DNA of 64,000 nucleotides from Dirofilaria immitis (Eukaryota; Nematoda; Chromadorea; Rhabditida; Onchocercidae): the NCBI GenBank assembly GCA_024305405.1, contig JAKNDB010000068.1, positions 1,420,501 through 1,484,500 on the forward strand. Direction: 5' to 3'. This document shows, piece by piece, positions 12,310 through 23,609 of this stretch (positions within the stretch are counted from its first letter, which is position 1; each line of letters starts with the position of its first letter). The notes beneath the pieces were generated by a model. That model worked only from the letters and a program-made list of their open reading frames with translations, ran no database searches and was not told the DNA's origin. The translations under genes and the position numbers were made by a program.

Positions 12310-15300
12310 ATGGGACAAAAGAATTCAATTAACAAAAATAATCATGATGATAATGTATCGACGCATTATTCAACAACTGGTATTTTGGTTTCTTTCAAAT
12401 TTGAATTTTGTTCTTCAATTGTCAATTCTTTGAATAATAAAAAAATTCAAAAAATAATTTTATTTTCTATCAATTTATCATTCCAATAAAACCAATAAGG
12501 ATTTGTATCAAATTTAAAAATCAAACAAAAAAAAATTCATATTAAACCAAATTGTAATTCGATTTTTCTTTTTCAATTTACTTCACTAATAAAGCTATAT
12601 CTTGTATTTAATTAAAAGAAATTGAAAACAAAAATTATTTGAATAACAATTTTTTGGTTTTAATTCATAAAACTATTTAAGTATTAGTTATTTATTTAAG
12701 CATTATTTTTTATTTAAGTATTAATCATGCAAGAAAATGTAAAATAGAATTTTGAAATATTTAATGTTTAAATTTCATAATAATATATTACTGAAATATT
12801 TAGTTATTCGATTTCATAATAATATTCTTAATAATTAAACATTACAATAATACTTTATTGAAATATTTAATAATTAAATATCATAGCATTTTATTATGAA
12901 ATTTATTATCCACTTAGTATGATAATAACAAAAATAATATGGAACAATACTAAATTAGCAAAAACTTTGATAAAACTTTTTAATTAATTTTCAGCAAACG
13001 AAACAGATAGCAATGATAATCATGAAACGAAAAGTCCTGCTGTAAACGCAAATCATCGGTAAAAATGGCTTATCTAATCAAATTGATAATTTTTTTTCTC
13101 TTTTCCCAATTATACGATAAATACTAAAAAAAAAAAAACGAAATCTTACAATTTAAATTTAAAATATGATTAAGATTTGAAATGATATGATAATATTTAT
13201 AAAAATAATTATCAAAATTTTGACAACTTATTTGAATTCTATCATAAAATATATTTTGACGAAACAGAAAAAAAAAGAAAACAAATATCAAATAGGTGAA
13301 TGATTAAACTTTCTAAAAATTTCTCACTTATTTACAAAAACAAATATCGAGAATTAAAAATTTTTTTATAGAATTATAATTCGAGATTGCTTCGATAAAG
13401 CAAGTTGCATTACAGCAAAAAGAATTTTAATGCGAATTAATCAACAACGTCCTGATTTTAAGTATCATATTTCTTTTCTATCCTTTCATCTCTTTCTTTT
13501 TCTTTCTATTTTCAAAAAATTTTTATCCTAACTTAATCAAATTTTTTTAATTTAATTATCAATTAGCTACAAATGGCTAAAATTATTTCGCTAAATAATT
13601 TATATCAAATTTTTAATTAAAAATATATCAAAAACTTAAGAAATATAAGATGCAATCATTTCATATTTTGAATTTTAAAATTTCAAATTTCGCATTTCAA
13701 ATTTCATTTCAAATTCAATTAATTGTATTTTATGAGTAAAAATTTTATGTAAAAAAAATTTTTTATTCTTATCATATATTCTTATGTAGCATAATTTATA
13801 GAGGAAATGAATTATTTTAAATTTAAATATACTTTTATAATGAAATCAGTACTATCACCATTAGCGATATTAATATTATCAATTATCAGGAAGAATATTA
13901 TTTTCATCTATTTATTAATCACACCAATGAAATCAATATTACAACTCTTAACAATATTAATATTGTCAATTATCATTTTATGATGCTTATTTTATCAATT
14001 AGTCAAATCAATAAAATCTATATTATCAATTCTGTATATTGCATTTTGTTCAAATTGCAGAACATATAAGGATAACCTTACACCTGAGCAAACTGATTCG
14101 TTGACCGATTTATTAAATGAATATTTATCATCAGTTATCGAAAATATTGATGATGTTGAAAAAGTATGTATAATTTTTTTTTTTTTTTAAACTGATAAAT
14201 ATGTTATCATTTTTAAATATCAATTTTAAGCAAAATTTGATTCAGTAATTTTTTTTGACTTTTAAATGTAATTTCAAAATTGTATCAAATATTTCGAAAG
14301 TTTAATTTTTTTCCACAAAAAAATCACAATTCATTTTAAAAAAACCATATGGAAAAAAATTACGATTAGATAAAATTACGATTAGTTCAAAAAAAGATTA
14401 TAATTGGTTGAAAAAGAATTATGATTAGACACAATTGTGATTAGTTGAAAAAATTATGATTAGACAAAATTATGATTAGATAAAATTATGATTAGATAAA
14501 ATTATGATTAGATAAATTTATAATTATTTGAAAATGATTTCAACGCATATGCTAAATTTGTTTGACGAAATAAATTTTTACAATTTTTCAAATTAAAATT
14601 TCAATTAAAATTTGAATATTTCGTAATAAATTTAATTAAAAATTAAAATTCTATTATTTGATACCAGAGATTAGTAATAATAAGATTAGTAATAATAAAT
14701 TTAACAATTTGTATAATTTAGTATATCATCAAATTTATTTGTCAAAATGAAATTTTATTTAAAATATTTAATTCGTTAAATTAATTGATAAAATTAATTT
14801 ACAGGTGAAGGAGCTTTCAATGAATTATGGTGCAAAACATGTTAGCTTAAGATTGATCGGTTTTAAACCGGATTTTTTTGCCGCATTAGCTGATGCAATC
14901 GCAACCGAATGCTCATTTTTGAGCGAAACCGCAACGACACATGCGCCAACAAATACATTTAAAGTCAAATGAATAAAATCATTTCTTTTTTTTTCCTTAG
15001 TGGAAAATTTAATTAATATTTTAATTAAATTAATATTTTAAGAAATTAATTAATATTTTAATAGAAATAGCATATTGAATAAGAATAGACAAATAAAATG
15101 AACGGGAAAATATTGATCGAGAAAATAGCATTATTGATTGGTAGAAAATGTTGATTTTTCTTTTTTTTTTAAATGTTTTATAAATTATTTCAAAATACGA
15201 TAGATTTTTTTGTGGGGAGGGAGGGAAAAAAATGAAAAGAATAAATTTTATTTATCAAATTTTATGACAAAAATTAATTAACATAAGCGTAATTTTTGAT

Positions 15301-18132
15301 CGAATAAATTAAGTATTTAAATACTCATATAAGAATTAAATAATATTTATTATTTTTAAAAATTTAACCTATAACATCAAAAATTTGATGCCTACCTGAA
15401 GTATGATCAATTCATTGATAATCAACGATTATTCATTTCTTTTTTTTTTTTTTTTCGAACCTAAATAAATTAATTTATATTTAGGCTTGGACACTTCTTG
15501 TTGATTTGATGTTTTCGTCTGTTCGTGATGGCTACTATCAAGAATTACGTCGACAACGACGTCAAACATCACCACATCTAAAAAATTCACGAGAATCAAG
15601 TATCAGTACGGAACGGATTGTCGGATATCCAGAGAGCAATATAAAGCTAGGTATGAATTTTTTCCGTAAAAATTTTTTCATTCTTTTTCGTTTTTTGCAT
15701 AATTAGCAAATTTAATTTTTCTCATCGTAAATTGAAGCAACTTATGTGTAAAGTTCAAAGTTCACTTAGAAAAAAGATGCTATTTAAATTTTAAACTATC
15801 ATTTTATCAAGTTGATATTTTCAGCTAATCATCGTTTCGAGAATGGTTACTGCAACAATTATGATCAAGTTATCACTGCAAGGAATCGGTTTCAACAATC
15901 TCTTTCAATGACCAATGATGGAAAGCGGAAATTTTCAAATCATCGAGCAAGGTAAGCCATTAAACAAATTGATCAATCGGAAGAAAAAAATAGATGATCA
16001 AGAAAGCAAATTAGTCATATCAGATAATGATTGATGAATATTTGCATATTTTCTCAAATTATCACAATAATAATGTTTGCACATCGTCTCTTTGATTACT
16101 GATATCATCATGCATTATCATATCAGAATCTCAATGAAAGAAGCATACAATCTACAGAAATTTATTGATTTACTAGATCTTTTTGATTAGATAGGATATC
16201 AATAATTTAATTTCAGGAAAACATTTACAAACCTAAATTTTTATAATTATTATCATAAATTAGAACATTATCATAATTTTAAGTTTCAAAATTAGAATAA
16301 TTGACTTAATTATCATTCATATGATAATATCATAGTAGCAAATATATATAATTCACATTTATTTCAATAAAATCAAAATTTTGATCAATCTTACGAAAAT
16401 TAGCACTATCATAACTATGATAATTATTATCATAAAAAATTAGGACATTATCATAATTTAAGGTTTTCAAAATTAGAACTATTTAATTTACTTCTCATCC
16501 ATATGGTAATATCATAGTAAAATCTTATCAAAATTTTAACATTATCATAATCGGCAACATCTTCTTCTTTTTTTCTTTAGTCTATTAGCGGAAAATATTT
16601 TAAATCGACAAGCTCAATCAGCAACAACTGCAATTTCAAATCTATCATTTCCAAAATCCAATTCGACAAACGATTTTATTGCGATATTACCTGCGACGAC
16701 ATCGCCATTTGGTATAATAAATTTGCAAAAGAATTTTTTTTTCAAATTTTAGATATAATATTTAATCTCGACGAATAAATAATATGCAATAAATAAAATC
16801 TTATCATAAACTGATAATAACAATCTTGAACAGTATGTCAAAATATAAGATATAATGCTGAAATTTTCAATCAAATAAACCCAAATGATAATAGTTCTTT
16901 TACAAGAATTTTTTTGTTTTCTCGCTAAAATTAAAAATGATAAGATAAGCTAATTCGATTAGATGATAATTGTATGCAGATTTTTGTCTTGTTTTTTATT
17001 TTTTGAAATAATTTCAGTAAAATTTGGCAGATATAATCTTAATTTTATCAATCATATTGATTAATGGGATGGAAATTTTCATTTTAATAAATTTAAAATA
17101 TAATTTTAACTTTCATAATACCTCCTTTCACATCAGTTTAATCAATCGATCTATATAGAGTGATAAGAAGAAGAAAGATTTATCAATATGCACATATATA
17201 TACATATATAATCTATTATTACCTTAACTTGATTTTAAATATTTTTAAATTATATTATCAAACCATTTTATATATTATGATTTAAAATTTAATTATATTA
17301 GTCATATTCATTTTAAACATAATTGATTAAATATAATTTATTTGAAAAATGTATTCAATAAATTTTGATAAATCGAAATTTTACTTTGTTTGTTTTTTTC
17401 TTTTTTGAATTTCCATTTTTTTTTCTTTATTTTTAGGAATAATGGATGATAATTATCGTAATTCACAAATGAAGCATATCAATCAAATCATAACACCTTG
17501 TTGTACAGCAACAGTAATTGGCTTTCTTTTTTCTCTTTTTTTTTTGTTTTTGAAATTTATATAAACATAAATAAATAAATAAGTACAATATTTATAATTT
17601 AATGAAAACAAATACGAATAAATGATAAATACTGTTAAATGATCAAAAATCAAATTAATTTTTTTGAAAATTTTTACAAATATAAATTTTGTAATAATCA
17701 AAACTTATTTATAGATTTATAAAAAAAATTTGAACAAAATAGCCGTATCAAATGATGTATGATGTAACTATCAAATGCATATATCAGTACAATCTATTTT
17801 TAAAAATAAAATTCATCAATAATATTATTTTAAAATGTTTATTTTTAGATCAATAAACCAATCAATGAATCAACGATTAATCAATCGTTTCAAAATTCTA
17901 CTACCGTAGATAATTACGATGCTAACAAGTCTCAAAATTTCAGGTATGATATTCTGTGCTTTTTTTTCATTTTCCTATATAATTTATTATATCTATCATA
18001 AATTAGAATGACAATGTACATTTTTCTTACAGACAATTATCATCAGAATCATCACAGTCCGCTATTACATCAAAGCCTTTTGATCCCAATCAAATTATCG
18101 ATGATTTTATGAATGATCGATACAACGTTTGA
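12310..18132 (+). CDS. Nematode globin, N-myristoylation-type start, long low-complexity C-terminal tail
   Basis: Eleven exons join in frame: 12310-12379, 12995-13058, 13372-13461, 14061-14163, 14805-14963, 15485-15650, 15825-15951, 16581-16711, 17437-17513, 17849-17943, 18033-18132 (TGA). The start MGQKNSINK fits an N-myristoylation signal, so membrane attachment is likely. The globin domain spans exons 3-6: helix A region IIIRDCFDKASC, then RINQQRPDFK, a long helical EF region, the proximal-His segment MNYGAKHVSL, the typical nematode GFKPDFFAALADAIATEC, and the last helix AWTLLVDLMFSSVRDGYYQE. Heme binding is inferred from the His in GAKHVSL; I did not identify the distal residue with certainty. 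Exons 6-11 add about 190 residues of Asn/Ser/Gln-rich tail ending NDRYNV, much longer than a plain globin. C. elegans has many such extended globins, some neuronal. The exon 5 donor (GTCAAA) is weak, but phase continuity supports it. Confidence 0.88.
14365..14520. repeat. Intronic short tandem repeat, 16-18 bp unit
   Basis: Repeated ATTATGATTAGATAAA and variants inside the globin intron between exons 4 and 5. Clean copies lie near 14460-14515. Confidence 0.75.
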
Positions 18133-19403
18133 TACCAATAATTTTAAAGCCAAATATAATTAGCCATATTTTAAAGCAAATTCGCTCTTCCTTTCTTTCA
18201 TCCATCGTCTGTATTTCTCTCTCTCTCTCTTAAAAATCTCTTTAAAATTAATAAGAATTTTTTCACCTCCGTCAATCTTTTTTCTACCTAGGTCATAGTT
18301 TTCATCAATTTAAAAATACAAGAAAAAAATCTCTTGAATATGTGATCATCCAATATATATATTATAATGATTATAATATTATTATGCTAATTTGTTTTGT
18401 GAGTTGGTACAAAAATAAAATAATTTAAAATGAAGGTTATTTATGTATAGAAACTTCATGAAATTGCTGAAAATTAAAAAAGAAATTTCTCTGCAAGAAA
18501 ACTGTTGAAAAAAAAGCCAACATTAAAGGAGAAGAAAAAATAATAATACTTTAATGAATGATCGGTCACAAATTAATTATACAGAGGCACTTGAAAGTCG
18601 CATTCGGACCATTCAATTAGGTATAAATTAAAATTATGGCAACCAATTACTGCAGAAGCTACATATCTAAAATTCACTCTAGAATTTCAATTTTCCAAAA
18701 AAAAGTCACGGCAAACAATGTTGCATAAATACATATCTTTTGCATAAATACATATCTTTTTTGCATAAATACATAAAATTCAGATTTCCTAGCGCTTCTA
18801 TAATTTCTTGGCAAACGAGTTTAAATGCATTTCCATGGCTGCTATAACTTCGAACAATAACTGCTTGAGATACTGAGCAAATAAAGATGAAATAATTATT
18901 CAATTTTCGGCAGAATTAAATCATTTCTACAAAATATTGAAAGTCGTTACTGGAAATTTAGTGATCAATTAATGAAATAACGAGATTTAACTGATAGACT
19001 ACTATTTTATATATTTTTTTACTTTTTTATAGTAAAAATATTCGTTAATTCAAAAACACACTCTATTCAATGTTCAAAAAAATTATGAATAGCTTTCCTC
19101 TTAACACTAGTGCAACAAAAATACATAAAAATATTGCTTCACGACAAAAAAGGCGATGAAATTAAAAAATGTTGAATACTAAATTCCAATTGCAATTTTT
19201 CAATTTCGATGCAAGAAAAATTAAATGGATAAAATTTATAAACAAACGATATATCCATTATTTAAATGCAATAACGATGTCATATAAAGAAATGCTTTTG
19301 ATACAAACTTTTCAAAAAGAAATAATCACAATATTTACATGCACAACTTCTGGCAAATGCAAATGACATGAAGTAGTTTTATTTCCAGACTGCAAACCAT
19401 CAT
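18133..19403. other. Convergent intergenic region with an isolated exon-like segment
   Basis: 3' flank of the globin (AATAAA-like motif near 18414) and of the minus-strand gene to the right. On the minus strand, 18872-18798 follows a good acceptor (TTTGCTCAG) and reads YLKQLLFEVIAAMEMHLNSF then AKKL and stop. The amphipathic pattern looks coding, but I could not connect its phase with certainty to another exon. An 18-bp TTTGCATAAATACATATC duplication lies near 18720-18775. Confidence 0.35.
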
Positions 19404-19529
19404 TTACGAATCAGTAGTCGGATAGTCCAGCTTATTTTTATGCGTTTTGGCAGTATGCAGAAAATGAGCGATTGTCTCAAATGCTGGTGCATCAATTGTC
19501 TCGAAATGTTCCAGTATGCCTTCCAGTAA
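19404..19529 (-). CDS. Candidate terminal exon, unknown protein
   Basis: On the minus strand an acceptor (TTAATTGCAG) precedes 41 codons starting LLEGILEHFETIDAPAFETI and ending KLDYPTTDS, then TAA. Codon use and the hydrophobic/acidic pattern look like a real exon. It is phase 0 at its 5' edge, matching the phase-0 donor after 20585 of the Gln-rich gene, so it may be an alternative or true last exon of that gene. It may instead belong to a separate transcript running into the exon-like segment at 18872-18798, because a GTAAAT donor (phase 2) lies just before the stop. I do not recognise the family. Confidence 0.5.
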   Translation of the reverse strand, partial: LLEGILEHFETIDAPAFETIAHFLHTAKTHKNKLDYPTTDS

Positions 19530-19979
19530 CTGCAATTAAGTTAATTTTACGGTAATATCATTTATGACTGGATATATATTCTCGTATTATGCAAAAATTC
19601 TCTCATTCCAAGTATTTTAAATTTCCTATCACAAACTAGCTAGGACAGCACACAGAATAAGTGACCATATCATATATTCCGACACACAACGCATTAAAAT
19701 ATACTGAGATATAATCACCATAATTTATTGAAATTTTTGAACGACCTCAACTAAAACAAAAAAAACTTTCGAGAAAATCGTATACTTTTATATCATATCG
19801 CATAACAATAATTCCAATCCTCAACTTTATTTCGAAAAAAATCTAAACAACTTTGAATATCTTAAAAAGAATATAATCTCAAATTTCTCCACTTTTTATA
19901 ATGCATGAAAAGAATACATACTTCAAAAAGAAAAAATTCACGGAACATTTCCTAATCGCTATCGCATTCCCTAGTGCCT

Positions 19980-22900
19980 CTATTCATCATGCTCATCAAG
20001 CGGCATCTTACGAATCTAAGCAATAATAAACGAATGATAACAGCTACTGAATTTGAATTTAAATTTCAGGACCTGTTGTTTTGTATTGGTGCTTGAACGA
20101 TGGGGAAGATTGAAATATTTTTGTAACGTCGTAAAGTGGTAGCCGAAAGAGCATGAAAAGGTACTTGTATCGGCTGAAAAAGCAATTTTAGAAAAATTCT
20201 AGTCAGCCACTCTAAAAGATTGAATGTCCCCATCACAATAAAAAGTATTTTATCCATCATCGTGATTGCAAAAATAAGAGCTCCTGTTCTCTTTGACAAA
20301 CTTCCCGCTACCATTCTCTCTTTTATAGAGTTAAAATGTTGTTAGAGAATAATTTTCTGATTCTAATTAAGTGCTTTGCAGAGATTCACACTTTCCTTAT
20401 TGTCAGATACATTTTATCATACTTTTTTCTTTTATTTGAAAACGATAAAAAAAATTTAAACTCCATCATTCGGTATGTGAGTTTTGTTTCATTTTCCAAA
20501 AAATTTCAACAGCTAAACTGCTATAATAGCTAATAGAAATCAAAGTTTCAGTATTGCAATCGAAAAATATTAAAAAAATTTTACAGCTGAAGTCGTTGAT
20601 CCTTCGCCTGACGCCGATGCATTCACTTCTTCATCTGCCTTCATTGTGTGAAAATCCGTACTCATAAATGGCCAAATTCCAGTCAGTGCACCGACACTGT
20701 AATTAATTCATAAAATTACACTAATAAAAAGATTTACAAAAAAATTCATCAATTTTATATAAAATACATTGTTTAAATAAATCTTCAGAAGCACACCTTG
20801 GAACTTCATCTTCACTTGTTTCAGCCTCGCCACTTGCTCCTGCTCGTCCTTTCTGAAATTTGAAGATTAGATGAAATCAAACAATTTTTTTCTGCAATCA
20901 CCAAGAACAACTTTTTTGTAATCATTCACTTTAACATATAAAAAAACCTTTTTCTTTTTCTTTTTCTGCGTTTCACGCATAGCCATTAACTGTTCATAAT
21001 CTTTCATATAACTCTGAAAAATGAGCAATATTAGCAAACCGATTTAATATTGACAATTTAGAGTAACGAAAAATTTAGGAAGTTGAAGTTTGATAAATAA
21101 CTCACTCTCGTTAATGGATCATTTTTGAAAGCTTGGAATTCATCTTCCGTAACTTCTGGCGCCAAATATTTAGTGAGATCTCTTGCTTCATACTTCTCAT
21201 TAGCTTTTAATTTTGGTTCATGCATGATTATACGATAGTGAAACAGACATGTATACCAATGTCCTCGCTGCAAAGTTCATTATTCACTTAAGAATGATAA
21301 TTCCTTTTATTCATCATATTATAAAGTCACTAAAAATTGAAAACCTAAAAAATCTATAAAACTTAATGACAATCTCATTCACTTTTTTCAATAATCTCAT
21401 TCAACCCCCAGCAAAAAAAAAAAAACTAATGTTCTAAAAATACTTTAGAATAGATTACATATGTGATCTAACTCAAGCGCATACTATATTTATAAAAAAA
21501 TATATCACATAATGAACAAGACAATGCAAAGATTTTTCTTATTCTTAACAACGATTCAAATGATTTACAGCATAATATAACAATAACTGCAGAAAAATTA
21601 ATATTAAAAATAATTACTCCTTTATTGTATGCAAATGGAAGGTTCTTTCTCAATGCCTTATTCCGCAATTTGTTGCTAAACCAAATACCGAATGCTGGAC
21701 GACCACATGCTATGATCTTTCCACCAGTGATAGTTGCCAAACAACAACAAGCCTTCGCCTCCAGAGCAGCCTGATCAAGATCAGACCAATTTGTACTACC
21801 TAGAAAGGTTTTATTATCAGATATATTTGGTTTTCTCGAATCACTACCTGACGGCACAACTATGTACCAAAAACAAACTAAATATTTTAAGCACTGTAAA
21901 TAAGATTTACGACATTAATAATTTAACAATTTTAATCCATCTTCGATTAGGCTACTAATAGAAAAGTATATTAAAACAGTTTATTTATTAAACTGCTGAA
22001 TCATTTTCGCTAGCATAATTCCAACGTACTTCAATGCCATATAATTCTAAATAATATGCAAATTAATATCATATATCTTATTCTTACACTTAATTGTATA
22101 CGTCCCTTCCAACTTCCAAATCCAAATAACAAGATTATTCGGTTACCTACTTTTGATGCTATTATAAAAAAATCAAGAAAATATCTATTCTAAATTTAAT
22201 TACTATCGGCTTAAAGGTCAAAATTTGTTCAATCTTTTTTGTATCCTAACTAAACATTACCATGTCTAGCGTTGCAACTGACTGTAAGATGGATTAGCAT
22301 AAAATATTGGGAAAAGAGAAACATAAAGCTCTTTTTCATAATTCATAGACCATTTAGATTTCGCTTTTTCAAAATTCAAAAGAAGTGAGGTTGCTTAGTT
22401 TTTTCTGATCTAATAATGTAAAACAACAAAGAAAAAATTGTACTTGAAGATTCAGAGTCTTCACTAGATGTTTCGCCCGCTTCTTCCTCAGCAACATCTG
22501 ATCCTTCATGACGTAATCGCTGGTGTGGCATCTCAGCACTTGGAAATTCAGGTCGATTAATGCCACTTGGTCCCACCTCATCTAAAATAAAATATTAAAA
22601 AAAACTTTCAAAAAAGGACGCATATTCTAACAACTATATCGATTGGTTAGAGTTTTAGGTCAGTATGTTTTATATAGTCCTATTTCCTCAATCAGTTATT
22701 AAGTCAGTATGTTTTATATAGTCCTATTTCCTCAATCAGTTTATCTTAATAAGATGGTGGCAAATAGTTAGTCAATACACCAATAAAAACTAAAAGATAC
22801 TAACAAAAATTTACAAAATTCCTTGGAAATGAGCTAAAAATTTTATAAGAAACTTAATCAGAAAAACCGGATTAAATATGGTAATGATTCTAAGCAGAGT

Positions 22901-23221
22901 GACTTTAAGCAATTAATACCATGCAAATAAAAATAATAAATATATTAATCGTTTCTTAACCGAACTAACCTGGAACATTTCCAGATGCAGTAATTACAGC
23001 AGCAGCAGCAGCAGCAGTTGATGATATACCTGAGGTTCCTGGCTGTGATTTATACTTATATCTTTGTTGCTGTTTTTTTGGTTGTTGCTTCTTTTGTTGT
23101 TGTTGTTGTTGCTGTTGTTGGTATTGCTGTTGTTGGTATTGTTGTTGCTGGTATTGTTGTTGTTGGTATTGTTGTTGTTGGTATTGTTGTTGTTGGAATT
23201 GTTGGTATTGTTGTTGTTGAT

Positions 23222-23269
<48 letters not shown>

Positions 23270-23576
23270 GAAGATAAAATTCTTGTTGCCACTGTAACTG
23301 CTGCTGTTGTTGTCGTTGTAATTGCAATTGCTGTTCTGCTTGCGCCAATAATTGCAATCGTTGTTGTTCTTCTTCCATTTCACGTTGTCTCTTTTCAAAT
23401 TCATCTCGAACTCGTTTCTTATATGGATAACTCATTGAATTACTGTTGTTATTATTAGCAGCAGAAGTATCACTATTAGCAGTAGTAATAATAGCAGTAA
23501 CTGTTGGAGTGACACTGATCGATGCTTTAGCCGCTACTGATGCCGAAAGTTTTGATTCCAACATCGGGCAAGACAT
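19980..23576 (-). CDS. Gln/Tyr-rich (prion-like) protein with conserved-looking C-terminal half, unknown family
   Basis: Exons in transcription order: 23576-22970, 22581-22444, 21859-21618, 21267-21106, 21013-20948, 20852-20797, 20696-20585. All junctions keep phase (1,1,0,0,0,2,0). The start is placed at MSCPMLESK; an acceptor at 23610 (TTTTTTTCAG) just upstream may be a trans-splice site. The first exon is low-complexity: a Thr/Ala/Asn segment, a charged helix (KKRVRDEFEKRQREMEEEQQ), then Gln-rich sequence with about 17 Q in a row and several YQQQQ pentads, then KKQQPKK and poly-Ala. Later exons are ordinary protein: an acidic stretch (VAEEEAGETSSEDSESS), NWSDLDQAALEAKACCCLAT, RGHWYTCLFHYRIIMHEP, a helical EVTEDEFQAFKNDP segment and a lysine run (nuclear-localisation-like). 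A chromatin or transcription role is a guess from composition. Possible last exons: 20015-19980 (IRKMPLDEHDE, stop), 20173-20066 (PIQVPFHALSATTLRR..., stop) or 19529-19404; all are phase 0. Confidence 0.72.
23079..23330 (-). repeat. CAA/CAG repeat encoding Gln and YQQQQ pentads
   Basis: On the + strand this is TTG/TGC/TTGGTA. Read on the minus strand it gives a pure CAA tract of about 17 triplets (about 23221-23270) followed by TACCAACAACAACAA-type 15-nt units. Such tracts are length-polymorphic. Confidence 0.9.
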
Positions 23577-23609
23577 TTTATCTACTTTTTTTTGTTCCAA
23601 AGAACTTTC

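Noticed and set aside
23018..23458. Val/Leu-rich and Thr- or Asn-rich open frames across the polyglutamine tract
   Set aside because: Shadow frames of the CAA/CAG repeat; the minus-strand Gln frame alone has phase-consistent exons on its 3' side and coding sequence outside the repeat.
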